Shown here: in pieces, positions 33,168 to 44,289 of the stretch | Numbering within the stretch: position 1 is the stretch's first letter | How the letters are laid out: each line of letters opens with the position of its first letter | Origin: Deinococcus metalli | GTDB lineage: Bacteria; Deinococcota; Deinococci; Deinococcales; Deinococcaceae | Length of the DNA: 64,000 bases | Direction of reading: 5' to 3' | Assembly: GCF_014201805.1 (NCBI RefSeq) | Contig: NZ_JACHFK010000003.1 | Span: 248,001 to 312,000, forward strand | Translations under genes and position numbers: made by a program | Notes under the pieces: model-generated | Databases searched by the model: none | What the model was told of the DNA's origin: nothing | The model's input: only the letters and a program-made list of their open reading frames with translations

Positions 33168-34955
33168 TCAGGGCAGCACGTCGAAGACCGTGACGCTCCC
33201 GGCCTTGCCCAGCAGGCCCGCGCCGACGAGGAGCTGCCGGCCGCTGGCCGCCCACGCGAGCAGGCTGCTGACGTTGTTGAACGGGCCGGCGCTCGCCAGC
33301 AGCGCGCCGGTGGCCGTGTCGTACACGCGCAGGGGCGCGTCCTCGCCGCCGGTCAGCACGGCCAGCGCCTTGCCGTCCGGGCTGAAGCGCAGGCCGCGCA
33401 CGGTGGCGGGCAGCGACACGGTCTTGTAGGGCGCGGCCGCGCCGGGGCGGATCAGGCCGATGCGCTGCTCACCGTCCTCGTCGGTGTAGTCGACGGCAAC
33501 CGTGCCGCCGGGCGTGACCTGCAGGAAGTTCGCCTCGGCGCCGCTGGGCAGGCGGAAGGCGGTCTGCTGGCTCCCTGCACGCGGGTCGTAGCGCACGACG
33601 TTGCCCTCGTGCGGCACGATCAGCACGGCGCGGCCGTCTGGTGTGGGGATGGCCGCGTGGATGTCCTCCATGTCCAGCTCGTCGGACGTGACGCGGGCCG
33701 TGACCTTGCCGGTGCGCGCGTCCAGCACGGCCAGACCGTAGTACCCGCTGGCGACCGCGACCGTGCCGTCCGGCGTGGCATTCAGCGTCTCGTACTCGGC
33801 GTCCTCGTCCAGGGTGGCCAGGGCGCGCACCCGGCCGGCCTGGGTCACGCGGACCGTCGTGCCGTTCAGCGTCCACACGCGGCCCGCCTGGGCGTCGAAG
33901 GCGTACAGGTCGTCCAGCGGCCCCACGTTCAGGGGCGCGCCGCCGCGCAGCGGGCGGAAGTCGTCCACGCCCGCGTAGAACTTCCCGTCCGGTAGGAACG
34001 CGCCCAGCCACGCGTTCGACGACACCAGCTGAGTGCGGACATTCTCCACGTGCGCGGTGGGGTCGAAGCGGGCCACGCCGCGTCCCAGCGCCAGGAAGGT
34101 GCCGTCCGAACCGCGCGCCGCGCCGCCGGCGGACGGCACGCTGAAGCGCTGGCCCACCGCCTTGCCGCTCGCGATGTCGTAGGTCTGGCCGCGCCGGCCG
34201 CCCACATACACGAAGCGGTCGGCCGTGGTGAAGTACACGGCGCTGTCCTCGGTGCCGAAGTCCGAACCGTGCTCGATGTCGGTGACGTCGCCACCTGCGG
34301 TCAGGAGGAACGCCTCGTTGCCGGTGCGGACGACCACGGTCTGACCGTCCGGGCTGAAGGTGGCGGCCAGGCCGTCCGCGTCGTCCGCGAGTTCCGCCTC
34401 GGCCAGCACCTCGCCGCTGCCGAGGTCCACGAGCTGCGCGCTCCCGCTGCCCAGCAGCACCGCCCGCGCGCCGTCCGGGGACGCGACGAAGTCGTCCCAC
34501 TCCTCGCCCACGTCCAGCGCCTCGAAGCGCTCCGGGCCGCTGGCGAGCGTGTTGCGCAGCAGGGCGCCGCGGTACATCACCAGCACGTTGCCGGCCGCGT
34601 CGAAGCCCAGGTGGTCGGCGTAGATCTGCCCGTGCCCGAGCGCCGCGCCGCTGTCCAGATCCCACACGGTCCATTCGCTGCGGGTCATGGCGGCCACGCG
34701 GGTGCCCTGCGGCGACACAGCCAGGAACCGCACGCCGCCCGCGAGGGTGTGCCACGCGCGCCCGACCTTCAGGTCGCGGCCGAGCACCATCACGGCGTTG
34801 TCGGCCGACACGGCCCAGCGGCCGCCGGACAGCGGCCGGGCGTGGTTCACGTCCGCGCCGGGCAGGGCGTACACCCCGGCCGTCCGCAGGGTCAGCGCGC
34901 CGGCGGTCCCGCCGAGGGAGAGGGACAGGGCGAGCAGCAGGGGAGACAGTCTCAT
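33168..34955 (-). CDS. Exported beta-propeller (WD40/YVTN-like) protein
   Basis: 595 residues with a signal peptide (about 1-19, LLALSLSLGGTAGA). The rest is a run of blades with SPDG/TPDG turns: ASPDGARAVLL, FSPDGQTVVV, PTPDGRAVLIV, FSPDGKALAVL. No catalytic domain is attached. Likely a periplasmic or surface binding protein. ATG at 34955 has a TACAGT box with a 6-nt spacer. Confidence 0.87.
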   Translation of the reverse strand: MRLSPLLLALSLSLGGTAGALTLRTAGVYALPGADVNHARPLSGGRWAVSADNAVMVLGRDLKVGRAWHTLAGGVRFLAVSPQGTRVAAMTRSEWTVWDLDSGAALGHGQIYADHLGFDAAGNVLVMYRGALLRNTLASGPERFEALDVGEEWDDFVASPDGARAVLLGSGSAQLVDLGSGEVLAEAELADDADGLAATFSPDGQTVVVRTGNEAFLLTAGGDVTDIEHGSDFGTEDSAVYFTTADRFVYVGGRRGQTYDIASGKAVGQRFSVPSAGGAARGSDGTFLALGRGVARFDPTAHVENVRTQLVSSNAWLGAFLPDGKFYAGVDDFRPLRGGAPLNVGPLDDLYAFDAQAGRVWTLNGTTVRVTQAGRVRALATLDEDAEYETLNATPDGTVAVASGYYGLAVLDARTGKVTARVTSDELDMEDIHAAIPTPDGRAVLIVPHEGNVVRYDPRAGSQQTAFRLPSGAEANFLQVTPGGTVAVDYTDEDGEQRIGLIRPGAAAPYKTVSLPATVRGLRFSPDGKALAVLTGGEDAPLRVYDTATGALLASAGPFNNVSSLLAWAASGRQLLVGAGLLGKAGSVTVFDVLP

Positions 34956-35007
34956 ATGCCCACTGTATGCGGGCGGACGGCCGGATTCCCGCTGGAATGC
35001 GTGCCGG

Positions 35008-37455
<2,448 letters not shown>

Positions 37456-37520
37456 GCCCGTCAGGATAGCCGCGCCGCGCGGGACGTGCCGGAACCGGGC
37501 TATCAATCGCCGCCGGGCGC

Positions 37521-38186
37521 TCACTCCAGGCGGGACAGCGCCGCGCGGGCCACGGCCTGGAGGTCGCGCTCCTGCGCGTCGCCGGGCGCCACGGCCAGCG
37601 CCGCCTGGAACGCGCGGCGGGCCCACGCGCTGTCCCGCAGGTCCACGGCGACCAGCCCGACCTGCACCAGCACGCGCAGGTCGGCCGGCGCGTGGGTCTG
37701 GGCGTCGGCGGCCAGGTGCCGCGCCGCGCTGGGATCGCCGCCACCGAACACGCCGGCCCGCGCCCACGCGCCCGAGTGCCAGCGGGCCAGCGCGGCGCGC
37801 GTCTCGGCCGCGGCGGGGTCCAGGGCCAGGCTCCGCTCGTACTCGCTGCGGCACGACCACGACAGCCGGTACGCGCCCAGCGTGTACCCGCCGCGCGCGG
37901 CCTGCGAGCACAGCACGGTGCCCAGCGTCCGGTGCGCGCCGGCATCCTGTGGCGCGGCGCGGGTGGCGGCGCGGCCCGCGTCGGCCGCCCGGCCCAGCCA
38001 CATGCCGGGATCGGCCGCGTGGTACAGCGCCTCGGCCAGCGCGGCCTCGCTCGCGGTCACGTCGTCGCCGGCGGCGCGGGCCGTGTCGTAGGCCTGGGCA
38101 TACTGGCCCGCCGCCAGCAGGCTGGTGGCCGGCGACGCGGCAGCGGTCGCCAGGGTCGCGGTGAGGAGCAGGGCAGGAGCGCGCAC
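37521..38186 (-). CDS. Exported TPR-like protein
   Basis: 221 residues from GTG 38186: signal peptide [15 protein letters not shown], then helical repeats ([60 protein letters not shown]) of TPR/Sel1 style. Two Cys pairs of residues (CSQ, SWSCR) may form a disulfide in the periplasm. ATGs at 38219 and 38210 are alternatives but would put extra polar residues before the signal peptide; a CACACT box sits 6 nt before the GTG. Function unknown. Confidence 0.75.
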   Translation of the reverse strand: MRAPALLLTATLATAAASPATSLLAAGQYAQAYDTARAAGDDVTASEAALAEALYHAADPGMWLGRAADAGRAATRAAPQDAGAHRTLGTVLCSQAARGGYTLGAYRLSWSCRSEYERSLALDPAAAETRAALARWHSGAWARAGVFGGGDPSAARHLAADAQTHAPADLRVLVQVGLVAVDLRDSAWARRAFQAALAVAPGDAQERDLQAVARAALSRLE

Positions 38187-38281
38187 GGTGCCAGTGTGCC
38201 AGCCCCACATGAACCCCACGCACAGACGCGGGCCGGTCGGGACTGCACCCCGACCGGCCCACAGGCCCCCTCGCCGTGCTG

Positions 38282-38737
38282 CTACGCGGCGGGCACCTCG
38301 GCGGCTTCGCCCTCGGGCGTGCGGCGGCCCCGGGCGGGACGCTCCGCGGTGGTGTCGGGGGCGGCGCTCACGCGGGCCAGCGTGTCCGCGAAGGCGCGCA
38401 GCGCGTCACCGCCCTCGAGTTCCGTGACGGCGCGGGCGTTCAGCGCCGAGAGTTCCTCGCGGGTGACGGCGTACTCGGGCGCGTCGTGGCCCTTGAGGCC
38501 CTGGAGCACGCGGTAGGCGGTCGCGGCCTGGATGGTCGCGCCCTTGGTCGTGGTCAGGGTGGCCTCGCTGGTCATGCCCTGGCCGATCAGCGTGACGGTC
38601 TCCGCGCTGATCAGCGTGACCCGGTCGCCGCGTTCCTCCATGTGCGCGGCCAATTGCAGCAGGCTGCGCAGGTCGAGCATGGTGTGGAACAGCTCCAGGT
38701 GGGCGAGCATCGCGCCGGCTTTTTTCAGGGTGTCCAT
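38282..38737 (-). CDS. Helical protein of unknown function with near-consensus promoter (151 aa)
   Basis: Not recognised. 151 residues: N-terminal helices ([34 protein letters not shown]), a short beta part ([32 protein letters not shown]), more helices and a polar tail with [13 protein letters not shown]. No signal or membrane segment. Its promoter (TTGACA, 16 bp, AATAAT) is the closest to a housekeeping consensus in the window apart from the tRNA promoter, and it contains an imperfect palindrome. Expect high or tightly regulated expression. Confidence 0.8.
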   Translation of the reverse strand: MDTLKKAGAMLAHLELFHTMLDLRSLLQLAAHMEERGDRVTLISAETVTLIGQGMTSEATLTTTKGATIQAATAYRVLQGLKGHDAPEYAVTREELSALNARAVTELEGGDALRAFADTLARVSAAPDTTAERPARGRRTPEGEAAEVPAA

Positions 38738-38743
38738 AGCCGC

Positions 38744-38771
38744 ATTATTCTGTTAAATGCGTAATTGTCAA
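38744..38771 (-). promoter_or_regulatory. Strong promoter with embedded palindrome
   Basis: -35 TTGACA at 38766-38771, -10 AATAAT at 38744-38749, 16-bp spacer; the start falls on the ATG (leaderless). The spacer is filled by TTCTGTTAAATGCGTAA (38748-38764, plus strand), an imperfect palindrome with TTCTG/CGTAA ends. It resembles the Deinococcus radiation/desiccation motif (TTATG...CATAA) only partly, about 10 of 17. Confidence 0.6.
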
Positions 38772-38873
38772 GTGCCGTTCTTGAAGCCTGCTCACGAGGG
38801 GCGGAGAGTAATGGTGCTCAGAGTCGTGCTGGAGGGGGAAAATTGCCCGTGGGGCATTGCCGGGCAAGGAGAC

Positions 38874-38901
38874 GCCGGCGAGCGTGTGTCCGCTCGCCGG
38901 C
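38874..38901. terminator. Terminator hairpin downstream of the protease gene
   Basis: Perfect 9-bp stem GCCGGCGAG/CTCGCCGGC with a 10-nt loop, just after the protease stop on the minus strand. A second stem (TTGCCCG/CGGGCAA, 38843-38867) follows. U-rich bases stand on the plus-strand side (TCTTCTGTT), so for the protease it is a hairpin without a clear U-tract. Confidence 0.5.
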
Positions 38902-38915
38902 TCTTCTGTTACCGC

Positions 38916-40100
38916 TCAGTTATTGATCTTCGTGCTGCCGGTCAGGGTGAGGGGAATCTTGAGGGTCTTGCCGTCGCGCAGCACCGTCAGCGTGACGGTG
39001 TCGCCAACCTTGTACGACCGCACGGCGTACTGGAACTGGCTGAAGTTCAGCACGCGCTTGCCGTTTACCTCGGTCACGATGTCGCCGGACTCGCGTTCCT
39101 GATCGGTGTTCAGCCGCAGGGGCTTGAGGCCCGCGAGCGCCGCCGGGCTGCCCGCGCTCACGCTGGTGAAGAACGCGCCGGCCGTCGGACCCAGCTTCAG
39201 CGCGTCGCTGAGCAACTTGAAGCCCTCCTCGTCCAGCATGAACGCCGGGTTGAATTGCGGCGCGAGGCCAACGCCGATCTGCGGCGCGTCGCGCTTCACG
39301 CCGGTCTTCAGCTCGGCCAGCAGCGCGTCGGTGGCGGTCACCGGCACGGCGTACGAGCGGAACACGGCGGTGGCTGGATTCGCGGGGTCGAAATTGCTGC
39401 CCGGCGTCAGCCGGATGTAGCTCACGATGCCGGTCAGTTCGCCCCGGACATTCACGATCGGCCCGCCGCTGTCGCCGGGAATCAGGGGCGCGTCGAGTTC
39501 CAGGGTGCCCGGCGGGAAGTCCGCGCGGCCCGCGTCGGCGTTCAGCGCGATCAGGCGGCCGTTCTTGGCCGTCAGGAAGGCGCCGTTGCCGTTCCCGACC
39601 GCGAGTTCCAGGTCGCCCACCGTGGGCAGCTTGGCGGCCAGCTTCAGGTACGGCGTGTTCGCGGGGACATTCACGCGCAGCAGGGCGATGTCGTTCTGCT
39701 CGTCAAAGCCCAGCACCTGCAGGGCGTAGCGCTTCTTGTCGACGGTCTGGGCGCTCAGGGCGCGGGCCTTGGCGACCACGTGGTACGCGGTCAGCGCCAG
39801 CCCGTCAGCGGAGATCAGCACGGCCGAGCCGACGCCGTCGGGCGACGCGCAGTTGGTCGGTGGGCACTGCTCGATGCGCAGGGTGGCGGGGCGCACCTTG
39901 GTGAACAGGGCGGCCAGTGCCTTGGTCTCGGCCGCCGTGACCGGCGCGGCGGTGCGCGCGCGCGGCGCAGTGGGTGAGGTGGCCTGCACGACGGCCGTGG
40001 TGGCGGCGTGGGCCGCTCCCGCAAGCAGCGCCGCACCCAGCAGCGCGGTGGCGATGGTCGACGGAGCAACGCGCCCCGGGCGGGCGGATTCGGGGGTCAT
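38916..40100 (-). CDS. Exported trypsin-like serine protease with PDZ domain (HtrA/DegP-like)
   Basis: 394 residues. Signal peptide near 15-32 ([16 protein letters not shown]). Catalytic triad His107 (LTAYHVV), Asp137 (FDEQNDIAL) and Ser211 ([10 protein letters not shown]). Cys79 and Cys84 (QCPPTNC) could form a disulfide. A single C-terminal PDZ (about 295-390) carries [13 protein letters not shown] and [12 protein letters not shown]. Acts outside the membrane in protein quality control. ATG at 40100 chosen; upstream frame is low quality. Close to HtrA but with only one PDZ and an unusual N-terminal spacer. Confidence 0.92.
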   Translation of the reverse strand: MTPESARPGRVAPSTIATALLGAALLAGAAHAATTAVVQATSPTAPRARTAAPVTAAETKALAALFTKVRPATLRIEQCPPTNCASPDGVGSAVLISADGLALTAYHVVAKARALSAQTVDKKRYALQVLGFDEQNDIALLRVNVPANTPYLKLAAKLPTVGDLELAVGNGNGAFLTAKNGRLIALNADAGRADFPPGTLELDAPLIPGDSGGPIVNVRGELTGIVSYIRLTPGSNFDPANPATAVFRSYAVPVTATDALLAELKTGVKRDAPQIGVGLAPQFNPAFMLDEEGFKLLSDALKLGPTAGAFFTSVSAGSPAALAGLKPLRLNTDQERESGDIVTEVNGKRVLNFSQFQYAVRSYKVGDTVTLTVLRDGKTLKIPLTLTGSTKINN

Positions 40101-40165
40101 GATGCATTCTGCTCTGCGCGTACCCGGGGGTGTGTGGCGTGTCTTCCCATCCTGCCGCCCGGTCC

Positions 40166-40525
40166 TCACGGCTGCCGGTCGGCGGGGGGGTCGAAGGGCT
40201 GCGGCGTGGCGGGCAGACCCAGGCGGCGCTCGACCAGCTGGCCCAGACGGGCCAGGATGCCGGGGCCGCTCCAGCCGGTCACGCACGCGGCGGCCAGCAG
40301 CAGCGCGGCGGACGTTCCCGTGGGCAGGGTGACGGCCAGCAGCGCCACGACGCTCAGCGCGGCGATGCCGGCGGCGACCGCCAGGGCCACGGTGGAGCGC
40401 ACGCGCAGCGGGCCGGGGGCGGCGAGCTGCCGGGCCAGCTGCGTGACGGTGCCGGCGGCGAAGGCTGTGGCCAGGGTCGGCAGCCACTGCAGCAGGGCGA
40501 AGGTGGGGGGTGCGACGTCGGACAT
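40166..40525 (-). CDS. Holin-like small membrane protein
   Basis: 119 residues, three hydrophobic helices ([57 protein letters not shown]) and a cytosolic tail [13 protein letters not shown]. The [20 protein letters not shown] ending resembles LydA-type holins of superfamily III (GxxGxxxI...L...G). GGAGG lies 5 nt before the ATG. Divergent from an S24 repressor, as in phage immunity regions, but no other phage gene is present. Confidence 0.6.
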   Translation of the reverse strand: MSDVAPPTFALLQWLPTLATAFAAGTVTQLARQLAAPGPLRVRSTVALAVAAGIAALSVVALLAVTLPTGTSAALLLAAACVTGWSGPGILARLGQLVERRLGLPATPQPFDPPADRQP

Positions 40526-40576
40526 GATGGCCTCCTCAGTGAGTACGGTGAGAACAGAATCGGATGTGTAGCGTAG

Positions 40577-40592
40577 TATGACTGCAGACATA
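40577..40592. promoter_or_regulatory. Candidate operator between holin-like gene and S24 repressor
   Basis: TATGACTGCAGACATA, palindromic at 14 of 16 positions around CTGCAG. It is adjacent to a minus-strand -10 (TACGCT, 40570-40575), so bound repressor would block the holin-like gene. Confidence 0.5.
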
Positions 40593-40647
40593 ATTCAAGT
40601 GTGGCGGTATTCATTCACTCCCCATCCAGACGGCTACACTGCCCTGC

Positions 40648-41340
40648 ATGCCCCCGACCCAGGACCCTGGCCTGCCCGCATGGCTGCGCGCCCACCGCAC
40701 CGCTCTGGGCCTGCGCCAGGCCGAGATCAGCGAGGCCACCCGCGAGCACGGCGGGCCGGACGCGCACATCACCCAGTCATACCTCAGCCGCCTGGAAGCG
40801 GGCAGCCGCCCCGTGCACGCCCTGACGCCCGCCCGCCAGGACGCCCTGCGCCGCGCGCTGGACATCAGCGCCAGCGAGTGGGTCGCCCGCACCGGGCTGC
40901 CGCTGCTGGGGCCGCCCCCCGGCGACGACGTCCTGAGCACCCTCGACCTCGTGCGTGTGCCGGTGCGGGCGCTGGCCACCGCCGGGCTGCCCGTCACCGA
41001 GGACAACGCCAGCATCATCGACCATGAACTCGTACCGGCGCGCGACCACCGGCCCGGCATGCTGGTGCTGGAGGTAAATGGCGACTCCATGACCACCGAG
41101 GCCGGAGGCATCCGCCCCGGCGACCGCATCTACGTCGATCCCGGCGACCTCGACCTGCGCGAGGGCCGCATCTACGTCCTGCACGTGCCGGGCCTGGGCC
41201 TGACCGTCAAGCGCCTGCGCCGTTTCGGACCGGCGCTGTGGCTCACCAGCGACAACCCGGACCACCCGCCCGTCAAGCCCGAGGAAGTCACGGTGGTCGG
41301 CCGGGTGTACTTCCACCAGCCGCAGGGTCAGCGGCTGTAG
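40648..41340 (+). CDS. XRE-type repressor with S24 (LexA/CI-like) autocleavage domain
   Basis: 230 residues. N-terminal Cro/CI helix-turn-helix (GLRQAEISEATREHG, SYLSRLEAGSRP). The C-terminal S24 peptidase has a scissile Ala112-Gly113 (ALATAGLPV), nucleophile Ser147 (NGDSM) and general-base Lys188 (LTVKRL). A complete CI-like switch that could self-cleave on a RecA filament or similar signal. ATG has TACACT at 40635-40640, 7-nt spacer. Likely controls the divergent holin-like gene and itself. Confidence 0.9.
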   Translation: MPPTQDPGLPAWLRAHRTALGLRQAEISEATREHGGPDAHITQSYLSRLEAGSRPVHALTPARQDALRRALDISASEWVARTGLPLLGPPPGDDVLSTLDLVRVPVRALATAGLPVTEDNASIIDHELVPARDHRPGMLVLEVNGDSMTTEAGGIRPGDRIYVDPGDLDLREGRIYVLHVPGLGLTVKRLRRFGPALWLTSDNPDHPPVKPEEVTVVGRVYFHQPQGQRL

Positions 41341-41457
41341 TGGCCGTCGTGGCGGCCTCCCGAGGGACGAGAGCAGAGGCGTTGCAGGAACTGAATGCCC
41401 CTCCAGCCCTTCCCCGGACGTGCGGGACGGAACCGGAATGCGTATAACAGGAAGCCG

Positions 41458-41916
41458 ATGACGTCCCCCGGCGCGCCCCTGCTCACCTCGGTCTTCGTGT
41501 ACGGCACCCTGATGCCCGGTGAGCGCAACGAACATGTCGCCCGGCAGGGCGGAACGTTCCGCGCCCGGCCGGCCACCCTGCGCGGCCACCGCCTGATCGA
41601 CCTGCGCCCGGAGGCGTACCCCGGCGTGGTGCCCGGCGACGCGGCCGACGCCGTCAGCGGCCACGTCCTGACCTACGACCCGGCGGCGTGGCCCCACGCG
41701 CTGCCCTTCCTCGACGCCCTGGAGGGCCTGGACGAGTCGCCGCCCCTGTACACGCGCAAGGCCGTCACCGTGGAGGTGGACGGCCACGACGAGGCCGCGT
41801 GGGTGTACGTGTACGCCCGCACGGACCGGCTGGCACGGGCAGGAGCCGTGAGCGTGCCCGGCGGCGACTGGCGCGCCGTGCCGGATCGTGGGCTTCCCAC
41901 GGGCGGCGACCGCTGA
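41458..41916 (+). CDS. Gamma-glutamylcyclotransferase-like (GGCT/AIG2) protein
   Basis: 152 residues. [11 protein letters not shown] gives the YGTL substrate loop; the acid Glu lies in [14 protein letters not shown]-fold proteins cyclise gamma-glutamyl amino acids to 5-oxoproline or act on related amines. ATG at 41458, preceded by an AGGAAG. Convergent with rpsO. Confidence 0.88.
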   Translation: MTSPGAPLLTSVFVYGTLMPGERNEHVARQGGTFRARPATLRGHRLIDLRPEAYPGVVPGDAADAVSGHVLTYDPAAWPHALPFLDALEGLDESPPLYTRKAVTVEVDGHDEAAWVYVYARTDRLARAGAVSVPGGDWRAVPDRGLPTGGDR

Positions 41917-41930
41917 AGTCAGGGCACGTG

Positions 41931-41960
41931 AAAACCGCCGCTCCACACGGGAACGGCGGT
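41931..41960 (-). terminator. rpsO terminator
   Basis: On the minus strand, ACCGCCG/CGGCGGT arms, 13-nt loop, then TTTT. Located 17 bp after the rpsO stop. Confidence 0.65.
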
Positions 41961-41976
41961 CGGTGATGTCGAGGGC

Positions 41977-42252
<276 letters not shown>

Positions 42253-42416
42253 GTTGAGCCTCTCGTGTTGCGGGATGTCCCGCGCGCAGCAGCCCGGCAA
42301 TATCCACCGTGGTGGGCCTGGACCGCTTGCGGCGGCAAACGTGAACATACCACGCGCCGGGGGTGAGCGGTCAAGGCACGGCCAGCGCCACGGCCCACGC
42401 GCCGCTGCGTCTCGGC

Positions 42417-42445
42417 TTGACAGTTCCCGGGGGCGCCCATAGTAT
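42417..42445 (+). promoter_or_regulatory. tRNA-Leu promoter
   Basis: TTGACA at 42417-42422 and TAGTAT at 42440-42445 with a 17-bp spacer; a perfect -35 consensus, 25 bp upstream of the tRNA. Confidence 0.85.
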
Positions 42446-42470
42446 GACGTCCGCCCTTCAAGCACCCTGG

Positions 42471-42553
<83 letters not shown>

Positions 42554-42558
42554 GACCA

Positions 42559-42590
42559 GCGCCGGAATCCATATGGGTTCCGGCGCTTCC
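42559..42590 (+). terminator. tRNA-Leu terminator
   Basis: 12-bp stem (GCGCCGGAATCC with GGGTTCCGGCGC, one wobble) and 4-nt loop, 6 bp after the CCA end. Confidence 0.7.
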
Positions 42591-42625
42591 CATTCGGGCC
42601 GCGGGTGTGGTGCCCCCGGGCTCGG

Positions 42626-42650
42626 GGCCGGCCCCTCGCCGGCCTTGTTT
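42626..42650 (+). terminator. Second hairpin before the SRP RNA
   Basis: GGCCGGC/GCCGGCC stem, 5-nt loop, followed by TTGTTT. Probably a backup terminator for the tRNA transcript. Confidence 0.55.
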
Positions 42651-42679
42651 GGGATGTAGGAAGCTCCGCTCCTGTGTGC

Positions 42680-42685
42680 TATCGT
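42680..42685 (+). promoter_or_regulatory. SRP RNA -10
   Basis: TATCGT preceded by TGC (extended -10); places the RNA start at about 42693. Confidence 0.55.
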
Positions 42686-42692
42686 CTACGGC

Positions 42693-42800
<108 letters not shown>

Positions 42801-42848
42801 CATGCCGTGAACCGCCGACCCGGCCCTGCCAGCCGCGCTGCGGCGGCC

Positions 42849-43037
42849 TCAGCGGGTCAGGCGGTCGAGGAGCGGCTGCGCGCTGAGGCGCCGGGCTAAC
42901 CTCACCTCGCGCTCGGCCCGCAGGTGCAGGTCGGCGGTCAGCCACTCGCCGTGGTACTCCCACCACCCGGGCCGGCGCGCCCGGTCGGGCAGGGACGTGG
43001 GCAGGGTCGCCGCGCCGAAGACCAGGAGTCCGTTCAT
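42849..43037 (-). CDS. Small hypothetical protein (62 aa)
   Basis: Not recognised. MNGLLVFGAATLPTSLPDRA then WWEYHGEWLTADLHLRAERE, a basic amphipathic tail. Only weak translational signal; CATCCT 6 nt upstream resembles the leaderless box. Could be spurious. Confidence 0.45.
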   Translation of the reverse strand: MNGLLVFGAATLPTSLPDRARRPGWWEYHGEWLTADLHLRAEREVRLARRLSAQPLLDRLTR

Positions 43038-43093
43038 GCCGCCAGGATGGCCCCACGCCGTCACCGGGGCGTCTGCTCCGTGTCAGTGCGCGG

Positions 43094-43459
43094 TCAGCGG
43101 GTCTTGCTCTGGAGCACCAGGGCCTGCGTTTCTTTTACCACCGCCAGGTCGCGCAGCCGCTCGGCGTCCAGATCGCCGGCCTGCGCGAGCGCGTCGGCCT
43201 TCTTGCGGTCGATGGCCGCGACCTCCAGCGCCGCCGCGTCCCCGAAGACCTCGCGGAAGCGGTCAAGCGGGTACTCGACGCGGCGCGAGACCTTCAGCGC
43301 CGCGCGGTACAGGTCCGTCTCGGCGTGCTCACCGCTGCCCAGCGCGGCCTTGATGCGCGCGCCCAGCTCGTCGCGTTCGGCCTCCAGGCCCTGGATGGTG
43401 TCGCGCAGCGTGGCGTAGCGCTCCAGCAGGTCGCTCAGGCCGGGGGCGTCGTCCGTCAT
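43094..43459 (-). CDS. Coiled-coil protein of unknown function (121 aa)
   Basis: Not recognised. Acidic helical protein with a heptad-rich N terminus ([20 protein letters not shown]) and a central [20 protein letters not shown], a pattern seen in phage-like host-nuclease-inhibitor or siphovirus Gp157-type proteins, but similarity is too weak for a call. Leaderless signal TATCCT 6 nt before the ATG. Divergent from the carbonic anhydrase, 37 bp between start codons. Confidence 0.75.
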   Translation of the reverse strand: MTDDAPGLSDLLERYATLRDTIQGLEAERDELGARIKAALGSGEHAETDLYRAALKVSRRVEYPLDRFREVFGDAAALEVAAIDRKKADALAQAGDLDAERLRDLAVVKETQALVLQSKTR

Positions 43460-43496
43460 GGTGTCAGGATACGGCCGGGCCGGTAGCATGGCGTCC

Positions 43497-44219
43497 ATGG
43501 ACGATCCCGCTGAAGTGGTGGCCGCCGACCTGCAACGCCGCATCCTCGACGCCATCCGCCGTGGGGCGAGCATGGAGGACATCGCCGAGCTCAAGGACGC
43601 CGACGTGCAGTCGCCGGACGCGGCCATCCAGGCGCTCAAGGACGGCAACGCGCGCTTCTTCAGCGGGCAGGTGGCCCGCCCGGAGATCGGCGCGAACGAG
43701 CGCCGCGCGCACATCATGGGCCAGACGCCCTACGCCGCCGTGCTGGCGTGCAGCGACAGCCGCGTGCCGGTGGAGATCGTGTTCGACCAGGGCCTGGGGC
43801 AGCTGTTCGTGGTGCGCGTGGCGGGCAATGTGGTCGGTGACGCCGGCCTGGGCACCCTGGAATACGCCATCGAGCACCTGGACGTGCAGCTGATCATGGT
43901 GCTCGGCCACGAGGGCTGCGGCGCGGTCGCCGCCGCGCTGCTGCCCGAGGACAAAGTGGAGCAGGAACCCGAGCACCTGCGCGCCCTGATCCGCTGCATC
44001 CAGCCCAGCGTGCACGGCCTGCCGGCCATCCGCGACAAGAAGGCCCGCATGCGCGAGGCCGTGCTGAACAACATCCGTCACCAGGCCCAGCTGCTGCGCG
44101 AGCACCCTCTGATCCGCCGGGCGGAACAGGAGGGCCGCATCCGCGTGGTCGGCGGCTACTACGAGATCGGGTCCGGCGCGGTGGACTTCCTGGTCGAGGA
44201 CGAAGACCTGCTGCCGTAA
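43497..44219 (+). CDS. Beta-class carbonic anhydrase
   Basis: 240 residues. Zn ligands Cys85 (ACSDSRVP, with Asp87-Arg89 dyad), His138 and Cys141 (GHEGCGA). Interconverts CO2 and bicarbonate. N-terminal 40 residues form an unusual extension ([20 protein letters not shown]). Of three in-frame ATGs, 43497 fits the TAGCAT box (43484-43489, 7-nt spacer). Confidence 0.96.
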   Translation: MDDPAEVVAADLQRRILDAIRRGASMEDIAELKDADVQSPDAAIQALKDGNARFFSGQVARPEIGANERRAHIMGQTPYAAVLACSDSRVPVEIVFDQGLGQLFVVRVAGNVVGDAGLGTLEYAIEHLDVQLIMVLGHEGCGAVAAALLPEDKVEQEPEHLRALIRCIQPSVHGLPAIRDKKARMREAVLNNIRHQAQLLREHPLIRRAEQEGRIRVVGGYYEIGSGAVDFLVEDEDLLP

Positions 44220-44241
44220 GGGGCCGGAAGCCAAGCACGGA

Positions 44242-44276
44242 GGGCGGAGCGCCGGGACATCCCGGGTGCTCCGCCC
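44242..44276. terminator. Bidirectional hairpin between convergent genes
   Basis: 9-bp arms GGGCGGAGC/GCTCCGCCC with an inner CCGGG/CCCGG stem, between the carbonic anhydrase and aminopeptidase genes. No U-tract. Confidence 0.55.
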
Positions 44277-44289
44277 GCTGCTCCCGGCG

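Noticed and set aside
38748..38764. Palindrome as a true radiation/desiccation response motif
   Set aside because: Only about 10 of 17 positions match the motif as I remember it, and the half-sites are unequal; kept only as a generic operator candidate.
40166..41340. Full prophage
   Set aside because: No integrase, terminase, capsid or attachment sites on either side; flanks are a protease gene and housekeeping genes.
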